Shown: positions 38,533 through 45,615 of the stretch, one piece after another
Numbering within the stretch: position 1 is the stretch's first letter
How the letters are laid out: each line of letters begins with the position of its first letter
NCBI RefSeq assembly: GCF_030158645.1
Contig: NZ_JAOASO010000062.1
Span: 1 to 54,039, forward strand
DNA from: Hydrogenophaga sp.
GTDB lineage: Bacteria; Pseudomonadota; Gammaproteobacteria; Burkholderiales; Burkholderiaceae_C
Direction of reading: 5' to 3'
DNA length: 54,039 nucleotides
The notes under the pieces: model-generated
Seen by the model: the letters and a program-made list of their open reading frames with translations, nothing else
What the model was told of the DNA's origin: nothing
The model's database searches: none
Position numbers and translations under genes: made by a program

Positions 38533-39857
38533 GCACCGCTGAATGGATCGAGAAGGGCGTGTCCATCCTTCGTCATGGCGGCAAGCCCGCCGTGCGATCG
38601 ACGCAGGAGCGACTCAAGGGTGCCCTGATCCACGACGGCGAGGCGATGTCGCCACGCCAGTTGCGCCGCCTGCTCGAACAGCTCAAGGGCATTGTTGATC
38701 CGCTGCTCAGCGAGGTGGAGGGCGGCGCCCGTGCGCAAGCCCTCATGACCTGGTATGCCAAGGCCACACCGCCCGAGCGTCGCGACCTGTGGCTGCTCAT
38801 GAGCGAGCAGTTCGTGGCCGACGCCGAACAGATCAAGGCCGCCCAGACGCAGTTTGCCGCCGCCGTGGGCACACCCGACGAAGCCGCGGCCGAGGTGCTG
38901 TACCGCCGCGCCACGGTGTCGCCGCGCCGGCGCATCCTGCAGCGTTTCAGCGCTCACCCCGAGGGCATCCGCTTTCTGGTGGATCTGCGCGCCGAGATGC
39001 AGTCCCACCTCAAGGCCGACAAGCGCCTGCTCGCGCTCGACGTCGAGATGGAGTACATGTTCTCCACCTGGTTCGACGTGGGCTTCCTGGAGCTGCGCCG
39101 CATCAGCTGGGATTCACCGGCCTCGCTGGTGGAAAAGCTCATCAAGTACGAAGCGGTGCACGACATCCGCAGCTGGGCCGATGTGAAGAACCGGCTTGAT
39201 GGCGACCGCCGCTGTTACGGTTTCTTCCACCCGCGCCTGCCCGAAGAGCCCTTGATCTTCGTGGAGGTGGCGCTCATGAACGAGATCGCCGACTGCATCA
39301 CGCCCTTGCTGGACGAAGAGGCTGCGCCGGTCGACATCGCCAAGGCCAACACGGCCATCTTTTATTCGATCAGCAACACGCAGAACGGCCTGCGTGGCGT
39401 GAGCTTTGGCGACTCCCTCATCAAGCGCGTGGTCGAGACCCTGCACCAGGAGTTTCCCAAGCTCAAGGTGTTCGTCACGCTCTCGCCCATCCCGGGCCTG
39501 CGCGCCTGGCTCAACAAGAACGCGCCGGCCGAATTGCTCAAGAGCTGGGAGAACCTGGAGCAGCTCACCGAGTCCGCCCCTGAGCGCAAGACCTTGCTGG
39601 GCTGGGCCGCGCGTTACCTGGGCAAGGAGATGCAAGGTGGCAAGCCGCTGGACCCGGTGGCGCGTTTCCACCTGGGCAACGGCGCCCGCGTGGAGCGACT
39701 GAACTGGGCGGGGGACCCGTCCAACAAAGGTTCCAAACAATCCTACGGTTTGATGGTCAATTACCTCTATGACCTTAAACGCCTGGAGAAGCACCGCGCC
39801 TGGCTGGCGCAGGGAAAGATCCCGATAGCCGCAGCGATCGAAGACCTGTACCTTTGA
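38529..39857 (+). CDS. Malonyl-CoA decarboxylase (MatA type)
   Basis: A 442-residue enzyme converting malonyl-CoA to acetyl-CoA and CO2. It has a helical N-terminal domain and a GNAT-like catalytic C-terminal domain. The catalytic serine region is AIFYSISNTQNGLRG and the catalytic histidine is in ARFHLGNGARVERLNW. The sequence RCYGFFHPRLPEEPLIFVEV is typical of the family. No targeting signal is present. Overlap with the regulator gene and its position upstream of a malonyl-CoA synthetase gene indicate a mat-type malonate catabolism operon. Confidence 0.94.
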   Translation: MSTAEWIEKGVSILRHGGKPAVRSTQERLKGALIHDGEAMSPRQLRRLLEQLKGIVDPLLSEVEGGARAQALMTWYAKATPPERRDLWLLMSEQFVADAEQIKAAQTQFAAAVGTPDEAAAEVLYRRATVSPRRRILQRFSAHPEGIRFLVDLRAEMQSHLKADKRLLALDVEMEYMFSTWFDVGFLELRRISWDSPASLVEKLIKYEAVHDIRSWADVKNRLDGDRRCYGFFHPRLPEEPLIFVEVALMNEIADCITPLLDEEAAPVDIAKANTAIFYSISNTQNGLRGVSFGDSLIKRVVETLHQEFPKLKVFVTLSPIPGLRAWLNKNAPAELLKSWENLEQLTESAPERKTLLGWAARYLGKEMQGGKPLDPVARFHLGNGARVERLNWAGDPSNKGSKQSYGLMVNYLYDLKRLEKHRAWLAQGKIPIAAAIEDLYL

Positions 39858-39891
39858 CGCTGTTTTTTCATCACCACAGGAGACAAACAAC

Positions 39892-40884
39892 ATGACCGAC
39901 AACTTCAATCGCAGGGACGTCCTGCGCGCCGCCGTCGCCGGCGCCACCGTCCTGGGCACCGGCACCCTGGCCCACGCGCAGTCCACCTGGCCCAACAAGC
40001 CGGTGACCATGATCGTGCCGTTCCCCGCCGGTGGCGGTACCGACGCGTTTGCCCGCCCCCTGGCCGCGCAGTTCACGCGCCTGGCGGGCAAGAGCCTGGT
40101 GATCGACAACCGGGGCGGCGCCGGTGGCACGCTGGGCGCCGGCATCGCGGCCAAGGCCGTGCCCGATGGCTACACCCTGTTCATGGGCGCGGTGCACCAC
40201 ACCATCGCGCCGAGCATGTACCCCCGCCTCGACTACAACCTTGAGACCGACCTGATCCCGCTGATCCTGGTGGCCAGCGTGCCGCAGGTGCTGGTGGTCA
40301 ACCCGAAGAACATCCCGGGTGCGGGCTTCAAGGAATTCATGGCGCAGGTCAAGGCCAACCCCGGCAAGCTCAACTACGGCTCGGCCGGTGGCGGCACCTC
40401 GCACCACCTGGCGGGCGAGCTGTTCAAGCAGCAATCCAACACTTTCATCACCCACATTCCCTACCGCGGCGCAGGCCCCGCGCTCAACGACCTGATCGCG
40501 GGTCAGGTGGACATGATGTTCGACGGTCTCGGATCGTCCGCAGCCCACATCAAGGGTGGTCGCATCAAGGCGCTGATGGTCTCGGGCCCCAAGCGCAACC
40601 CCGCCTTCCCCGACGTGCCGTGCGCCGCCGAACTCGGCATGCCCGAGTACAACGTGACCACCTGGTATGGCGTGTGGGCGCCCAAAGGCACACCGGCCGA
40701 TGCGCAGGCGCGCGCCACGGAAGAGATCCGCAAGGCCGTGAGCACCGACGAAGCCAAGGCGGTCTGGGCCAACCAGGGCGCCGAATTTGCCAACGTGAGC
40801 GGCCCGCAGTTCGACGCCTTCGTCAAGGGCGAGATCCGCAAATGGGCGGCCGTGGTCAAGGCCTCCGGCGCGAAGCTGGACTGA
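39892..40884 (+). CDS. Bug-family periplasmic solute receptor (TctC-like)
   Basis: A 330-residue substrate-binding protein of the tripartite tricarboxylate transporter family. The signal sequence contains a twin-arginine-like NRRDVLRAAVAGATVLG and is cleaved after AHA (about residue 29). The Bug signature WPNKPVTMIVPFPAGGGTD opens the mature part. Membrane partners (TctA, TctB) are not encoded nearby, which is common for this expanded family in Burkholderiales. Its position in the malonate operon suggests malonate or a related dicarboxylate as ligand; that is inference. A good ribosome-binding site AGGAGA precedes it. Confidence 0.92.
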   Translation: MTDNFNRRDVLRAAVAGATVLGTGTLAHAQSTWPNKPVTMIVPFPAGGGTDAFARPLAAQFTRLAGKSLVIDNRGGAGGTLGAGIAAKAVPDGYTLFMGAVHHTIAPSMYPRLDYNLETDLIPLILVASVPQVLVVNPKNIPGAGFKEFMAQVKANPGKLNYGSAGGGTSHHLAGELFKQQSNTFITHIPYRGAGPALNDLIAGQVDMMFDGLGSSAAHIKGGRIKALMVSGPKRNPAFPDVPCAAELGMPEYNVTTWYGVWAPKGTPADAQARATEEIRKAVSTDEAKAVWANQGAEFANVSGPQFDAFVKGEIRKWAAVVKASGAKLD

Positions 40885-40896
40885 TGAAACGCATGA

Positions 40897-40972
40897 CCCC
40901 CACGCTTGTCACGGCGTGTGCTGTGCTGCCCCCCGAGGGGGCTGGGCCTACCTTGGGGCGGCCCGGCGGCTG
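40897..40972 (+). repeat. Interspersed GC-rich repeat, copy B (inside the malonate operon)
   Basis: A divergent version of the unit: CCCCCACGCTT at the left, TGCTGCCCCCCGAGGGGGCTG in the middle and CTTGGGGCGGCCCGGCGG at the right. It begins 13 bases after the Bug gene stop and ends 12 bases before the next start codon, so it fills the gap between two genes of one operon. Confidence 0.8.
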
Positions 40973-40984
40973 GCCCTCGCCTCC

Positions 40985-41746
40985 ATGACCGGCCGAGTCC
41001 ACCTGGCCCTGCTGGGCCAGGTGGCGCAGGTGACCCTGTCGCACCCGGGCAAGTTCAACGCCATGTCGCGCGCGATGTGGCGTGAGCTCAAGACCGTGTT
41101 CGTGGCGCTGCAAAGCCGCGCCGACGTGCGCTGCGTGATCGTGGTGGGCGAGGGGGGGCACTTCTGCGCGGGTGGTGACATCGCCGAGTACCCCGACTTC
41201 CGGTTCGACGAGCCCGCCTTGCGCGGTTTCCACGAAGACGATGTGTGGGGCGGCCTGGGCGCCATGCTGGCCTGCGACGTGCCGATGCTCGCGCAGATCG
41301 AAGGCAACTGCATGGGCGCGGGGGTGGAGATGGCGAGCTGTTGCGACATCCGCGTGGCGGCCAGCGGCGCACGTTTCGGTGCGCCGATCGCCAAGCTGGG
41401 TTTTCCCATGGCGCCGCGCGAGGCCGCGCTGGTGGCCCGTGAAGCCGGCGCGGCGACCGCGCGCGAAATGCTGCTGGAAGCGGCGGTCTTTGACGCCGGC
41501 GAGATGAAGGCGCGCGGTTTTCTCAACACGGTGCTGCCCGACGGCACGCTCACGTCCGCCGTGCTGGCGCGTGCCCAGCGCATTTGTGCACTGTCCCCGC
41601 AAGCCGCGCGGCTCAACAAACAGGCCCTGCGTGCCGCCCAGGGCGCGCCGTTGTCCGGGGACGCTGGCGCCTACCGCTACGCCGACAGCGCCGAACACCG
41701 CGAAGGCATCGCGGCGTTTCTGGCCAAACGGCCCGCGGTTTTCTGA
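40985..41746 (+). CDS. Crotonase-fold (enoyl-CoA hydratase/isomerase) protein, atypical active site
   Basis: A 253-residue crotonase-family protein. The CoA/oxyanion segment GHFCAGGDIAEY is normal. The first catalytic glutamate position is filled (GAGVEMASCCD). The second is not: where hydratases have a Pro-Glu pair, this reads RFGAPIAKLGF. It may therefore be a decarboxylase, isomerase or hydrolase rather than a hydratase, possibly acting on malonyl-type CoA esters. The ATG at 40985 gives the expected MTGRVHLALLG. No clear Shine-Dalgarno exists because the repeat abuts the start. It stops 32 bases before matB. Confidence 0.85.
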   Translation: MTGRVHLALLGQVAQVTLSHPGKFNAMSRAMWRELKTVFVALQSRADVRCVIVVGEGGHFCAGGDIAEYPDFRFDEPALRGFHEDDVWGGLGAMLACDVPMLAQIEGNCMGAGVEMASCCDIRVAASGARFGAPIAKLGFPMAPREAALVAREAGAATAREMLLEAAVFDAGEMKARGFLNTVLPDGTLTSAVLARAQRICALSPQAARLNKQALRAAQGAPLSGDAGAYRYADSAEHREGIAAFLAKRPAVF

Positions 41747-41778
41747 TCTTTTTGTCACCCCACTTTGCTGACCAGAAC

Positions 41779-43320
41779 ATGGACAACTCCAACCTCTTTG
41801 CCGCCCTGCGCGCGGCCTTCCCGCAGGACCTCGACCGGGTGGCGATCGAGACCGACGATGGTCTGAACTATTCGTGGCGCGACCTCGACCGCGCCTCGGC
41901 CATGGTGGCCAACCTGCTCGACTCGCTGGCGCTGCCGCTCGCATCGCGCGTGGCGGTGCAGGTGGAGAAGTCGGTCGAAGCGCTGGTGCTGTACCTCGCC
42001 ACGCTGCGCGCGGGCCATGTGTTTCTGCCGCTCAACACGGCCTACCAGAGCGCCGAGATCGAGTATTTCATCGGCAACGCCGAGCCCGCCGTGGTGGTGT
42101 GCAGCCCGGGCCAGTTCGGCTGGGTCAGCAAGATTGCCTTCACCGCCGGCACGCGCCATGTGTTCACGCTGGGCGACGACCGCACCGGCAGCCTGCTGGA
42201 GCGCGCCGCCCACATGAGCGACCGGCACACGCCCGCCGTGCGCGCGGACGACGACCTCGCCGCCATCCTCTACACCAGTGGCACCACCGGCCGCAGCAAG
42301 GGCGCGATGCTCACGCACGGCAACCTGCGCAGCAACGCCGAGGTGCTCAAGACCTACTGGGGCTGGCAACCCGATGACGTGTTGATTCATGCGTTGCCCA
42401 TCTTCCACGTGCATGGTCTTTTTGTGGCCATCCACGGCGCGCTGATCAACGGCAGCAAGATGTTCTGGATGTCGAAGTTCGACCCCAAGCTGGCGATCCG
42501 CAAGTTCTCGGAGGCCACGGTGTTCATGGGCGTGCCCACGCTCTACACCCGCATGCTGGCCGAGCCCACGCTCACGGTGGAGCAGGCGGCGCACATGCGG
42601 CTCTTCATCTCGGGCTCGGCGCCGCTGCTGATCGAGACCTTCAACGACTGGAAGGCCCGCACGGGCCACACCATCCTGGAGCGTTACGGCATGAGCGAAA
42701 CCGCCATGCTGACCTCCAACCCCTGCGGTGCCGACCCGCGCCATGGCGGCGCCACCGAACGGCGTGGCGGCACGGTGGGTTTCCCGTTGCCAGGGGTGGA
42801 ACTGCGCGTGATGGGCGACGACGGGCAGCTGGTGCAGCCGGGTGAGATCGGTGGCATCCAGGTGCGTGGTCCCAACATCTTCAAGGGCTACTGGCGCATG
42901 CCGGAGAAGACAGCCGAGGAGTTCACCGCGGACGGTTTTTTCAAGACGGGTGACGTGGGCCGCATCGACGAGCGCGGTTACGTGAACATCGTGGGGCGCA
43001 GCAAGGACCTGATCATCTCCGGCGGCTACAACGTGTACCCGGCCGAGATCGAGGGCTACATCAACGAGATGCCGGGGGTGGTCGAGAGTGCGGTGATCGG
43101 TGTGCCGCATCCGGACTTTGGCGAGGTGGGTGTGGCGCTGCTGATTGCCAAGCCGGGTGCGCAGGTGGACGCCGCGCAGGTGTTGGCTTCGCTCAAGTCG
43201 CGTCTGGCGAACTTCAAGATTCCCAAGCGCTGTTTTGTGGTGAACGAGTTGCCGAGGAACACGATGGGGAAGGTTCAGAAAAATTTGCTGCGGGAAGAGC
43301 ACAAATCGTTGTTTGCTTGA
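41779..43320 (+). CDS. Malonyl-CoA synthetase (MatB-like acyl-CoA ligase)
   Basis: A 513-residue AMP-forming CoA ligase. The P-loop is YTSGTTGRSKG. Further motifs are RYGMSETAML, the hinge GRSKDLIISGGYNVYP and the C-terminal catalytic lysine in NTMGKVQKN. With malonyl-CoA decarboxylase two genes upstream, the best call is MatB: malonate + CoA + ATP to malonyl-CoA. Other short-chain dicarboxylates are possible. The start ATG at 41779 (MDNSNLFAALRAAF) is chosen by homology. It is the last gene before a repeat-rich gap. Confidence 0.88.
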   Translation: MDNSNLFAALRAAFPQDLDRVAIETDDGLNYSWRDLDRASAMVANLLDSLALPLASRVAVQVEKSVEALVLYLATLRAGHVFLPLNTAYQSAEIEYFIGNAEPAVVVCSPGQFGWVSKIAFTAGTRHVFTLGDDRTGSLLERAAHMSDRHTPAVRADDDLAAILYTSGTTGRSKGAMLTHGNLRSNAEVLKTYWGWQPDDVLIHALPIFHVHGLFVAIHGALINGSKMFWMSKFDPKLAIRKFSEATVFMGVPTLYTRMLAEPTLTVEQAAHMRLFISGSAPLLIETFNDWKARTGHTILERYGMSETAMLTSNPCGADPRHGGATERRGGTVGFPLPGVELRVMGDDGQLVQPGEIGGIQVRGPNIFKGYWRMPEKTAEEFTADGFFKTGDVGRIDERGYVNIVGRSKDLIISGGYNVYPAEIEGYINEMPGVVESAVIGVPHPDFGEVGVALLIAKPGAQVDAAQVLASLKSRLANFKIPKRCFVVNELPRNTMGKVQKNLLREEHKSLFA

Positions 43321-43355
43321 GCCCCATTTCGTTGGCTTGCTCCGGTCGGCGGCAA

Positions 43356-43439
43356 CCGGGCTGACCGGCTCCGCGGCTGTCCCCCGCCCGGGGCTGCGCC
43401 CCGTGCTCCTCCTTTATGCCGCTGCGCCGGTCAGCCCGG
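43356..43439. repeat. Palindromic structured element, left copy
   Basis: The outer arms CCGGGCTGACCGG (43356-43368) and CCGGTCAGCCCGG (43427-43439) are perfect complements. Inside are GCTCCGCGGCTGTCCCCCG (43368-43386), a small hairpin GGGGCTGCGCCCC, and a 22-base stretch at 43406-43427 that includes CCTTTATGCCG. The inner blocks recur inverted at 43526-43580. Confidence 0.75.
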
Positions 43440-43520
43440 CTGCCGCCGCCCTCCTTGGCGTTCGAAAGGCGTGTTGAAAGCTTGGCGTGCCAGGGTGCAG
43501 GCCGCTCGAGGGCGTGGTTT

Positions 43521-43580
43521 GCTCCGCGCAGCGGCATAAAGGAGGAGGCGGCTCCAGCCGCCGGGGGACAGCCGCGGAGC
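43521..43580. repeat. Palindromic structured element, right (inverted) copy
   Basis: The 22 bases at 43526-43547 and the 19 bases at 43562-43580 are exact reverse complements of 43406-43427 and 43368-43386. Between them is a different small hairpin, GCGGCT, CC, AGCCGC. The ends GCTCCGCG (43521-43528) and CGCGGAGC (43573-43580) also pair. No gene is seen in 43321-43629; this element and its mate account for most of it. Confidence 0.75.
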
Positions 43581-43629
43581 AGAGCAAGCCGCGTCCGCGA
43601 GCCCAAGTGGTGCACGCCATCAACCCCAA

Positions 43630-44997
43630 CTAACGAGAAGCAAGGCCGGCAGAAGTGGCTTCCCGCTCCAACCGTTTCAGCACCCGCCGACTCAGCCACA
43701 AGCCCACCACCCCGAACACGACCACCCCCAGGCCATACCCCGCCAACACCCCGCGCGCACCAAACCACTGTGCACCGATCCAGATGAAGGGCGCCACCCC
43801 CAGCGTGGCGCGGCCCCAGTTGAGCGCGGTGGAATAGAAGGCAAAGCCCAGGTTGTTGAACGCCGCGTTGGCCACGAACAATGCGCCGTTGAAGAAAAAA
43901 CTGCCCGCCACGAACACGCAGAAGAACACGATCAGCTCGCGCGCCTCACCCTGTGCACCGAACGCGGTGGCGATGAAACCGCTGCCCACCGCCATCAGCA
44001 ACCACACCACCAGCACGTACACCAGCGTCACTTTCAGGCTGTCGCGCACGGTGCTGCGCAGGCGGTCAAAGCGGCGCGCACCCAGGTTCTGACCCAGGAT
44101 CGGACCCACCGAGCCCGAGAGCGCAAACAGCGCCACGAAAGCAACCGGAATCAGGCGCACGATCACCGCCCAGCCCGCCACCGCGTTGTCGCCGAACGGC
44201 GCGATGGCCGCGGTCACAAAAGCATTGCCCACCGGCGTGGCCACCTGGGTCAGCACGGCCGGAAAGCCGATGGCGAGAAAGGGTTGCAGGGTGTTGCGCA
44301 GCACCCGCCAGGTGGGCCAGGCAAACAACCGGTGAACCCGCAGCAGGGCGTGCAGGCCGATGAACACCATGGAGCAACGGGCCAGCACCGTGGCCGTCGC
44401 CGCACCGTCCAGCCCCCAGCCCAGGCCGAGAATGAGCAACGGGTCGAGCACGGCCGACACCGCGCCCGCGCCCAGCGTCACATACATCGCACGGCGTGCG
44501 TCACCCAGCGAGCGCAGCAGCGCCGCCAGGCACATGCCCAGTCCCAGTGGCACCGCCGAGGGCACCACCCAATGGGTGAACCGCAGGGCCAGTGCGGCCG
44601 TGTCGCCCGTCGCACCGAGCAGCGCGATCAGGTGGGCCAGCCACGGATAGATCAAGGCCACCGCGGCCCCCATGAACACGGCCATCAGCACCAGCGAGGC
44701 GCCCGCGATCACCTGGGCCTGGTCGCGTTCGCCACGCCCCAGGGCACGGGAGGCCAGGGCCGTGGCCGCGATCGACAGGCCAATGGCCAGCGAGGTGAGG
44801 AAGAACACCAGGGTGCCGGCGTAGCCGACCGCCGCGGCCAGCTCCTTCTGCCCGAGCTGCGAGATGTAGAACAGGTTGAGCACGTCGACGAGAAAAACCG
44901 CCGCCAGCCCGATGGAGCCGGTGGCGGTCATGCTGATGACGTGCTTGAGCGTGGAACCTGTGACGAAGGTGGGCGAAGCGGGGGACGAGGGCGGCAT
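43630..44997 (-). CDS. MATE-family multidrug/metabolite exporter
   Basis: A 455-residue protein with 12 predicted helices in two similar halves. Typical MATE features are visible, such as GSTLKHVISMTATGSIGLAA at the start and the mid-protein FPAVLTQVATPVGNAFVTAA. The duplicated region near FALSGSVGPILGQNLGARRF corresponds to the MATE-type QN(L)GA motif. The ion used and the substrates cannot be told. It is convergent with the malonate operon, separated by the palindromic region, and 65 bases downstream of the usp stop on the same strand. Confidence 0.9.
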   Translation of the reverse strand: MPPSSPASPTFVTGSTLKHVISMTATGSIGLAAVFLVDVLNLFYISQLGQKELAAAVGYAGTLVFFLTSLAIGLSIAATALASRALGRGERDQAQVIAGASLVLMAVFMGAAVALIYPWLAHLIALLGATGDTAALALRFTHWVVPSAVPLGLGMCLAALLRSLGDARRAMYVTLGAGAVSAVLDPLLILGLGWGLDGAATATVLARCSMVFIGLHALLRVHRLFAWPTWRVLRNTLQPFLAIGFPAVLTQVATPVGNAFVTAAIAPFGDNAVAGWAVIVRLIPVAFVALFALSGSVGPILGQNLGARRFDRLRSTVRDSLKVTLVYVLVVWLLMAVGSGFIATAFGAQGEARELIVFFCVFVAGSFFFNGALFVANAAFNNLGFAFYSTALNWGRATLGVAPFIWIGAQWFGARGVLAGYGLGVVVFGVVGLWLSRRVLKRLEREATSAGLASR

Positions 44998-45062
44998 GGG
45001 GTGGGTCGGGGTGCCCGCCCACTCTACACCGGGCCCCTCAGCCCTGTGAGATGGGGGTCAAG

Positions 45063-45506
45063 TCAGCGCAGCACCAACACCGGTGTGTGCGAATGCGTGA
45101 GCACCTGCTGGGTTTCGCTGCCGAGCAACAAGCGCTTCAAACCCCGGCGGCCGTGCGAAGCCATCACGATCAGGTCGCACTTGTTGCGTTTGGCCGTGGC
45201 GATGATGGCCTCGGCGATCAGGTCCGACTTCACGGTGACTGGCTTGACCTTGACCTCGCGCAGCTGCCCAGCCGATTTCACCGCATTCACAGCCGTCAGC
45301 GCTTCCTCGTTCCATTGTGCTTCGATGCGCGCGATCTCGGCCGCGGCCAGGGCCACGCCGCCTTCAAAGTAAGTCTGCGGGTAGCGCGGCACCACCTTCA
45401 GGGCCACCACTTCCGCGCCGGTGAGGTCCGCCAGGTTGATGGCGTGTTCCACCGCCATCTTGGAGAGTTTGGATCCGTCGGTGGCGACCAGGATGCGCTT
45501 GTACAT
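45063..45506 (-). CDS. Universal stress protein (UspA family, ATP-binding type)
   Basis: A 147-residue single-domain Usp. The opening MYKRILVATDGSKLSKMAVE and the ATP-binding motif HGRRGLKRLLLGSETQQVL (G-2x-G-9x-G-S/T pattern) are intact. The start ATG at 45506 follows TTGAAGGAGCAAGCC, a good ribosome-binding site. An FNR-type box at 45568-45581 is placed so that its predicted minus-strand transcription start would fall about 27 bases before the ATG. Oxygen-limited induction is therefore likely. The gene is divergent from ccoI. Confidence 0.93.
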   Translation of the reverse strand: MYKRILVATDGSKLSKMAVEHAINLADLTGAEVVALKVVPRYPQTYFEGGVALAAAEIARIEAQWNEEALTAVNAVKSAGQLREVKVKPVTVKSDLIAEAIIATAKRNKCDLIVMASHGRRGLKRLLLGSETQQVLTHSHTPVLVLR

Positions 45507-45567
45507 GGCTTGCTCCTTCAAGTTTGTTGTTCGAGTCTTCAGGGTAGCGCAGCTGGCCCGCTTGTGG

Positions 45568-45581
45568 TTGACTTGGATCAA
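45568..45581. promoter_or_regulatory. FNR-type box between usp and ccoI
   Basis: TTGACTTGGATCAA matches the FNR/ANR consensus TTGAT-N4-ATCAA at nine of ten defined bases. On the minus strand it reads TTGATCCAAGTCAA, with the same half-sites as the ccoN box. A centre at 45574.5 predicts class II starts near 45533 (minus, usp) and 45616 (plus, ccoI). Confidence 0.8.
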
Positions 45582-45615
45582 GCCCATGAAACAAGTCCCC
45601 GATTACGCTCAGCCC

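Noticed and set aside
43440..43520. Possible small gene between the palindromic copies
   Set aside because: Frames across this part give only proline/arginine-rich products and no ribosome-binding site. The sequence is better explained by the repeats.
44284..45372. 362-codon plus-strand frame opposite the MATE and usp genes
   Set aside because: Runs across two genes of the other strand and their gap. Gln/Arg/Gly-rich shadow.
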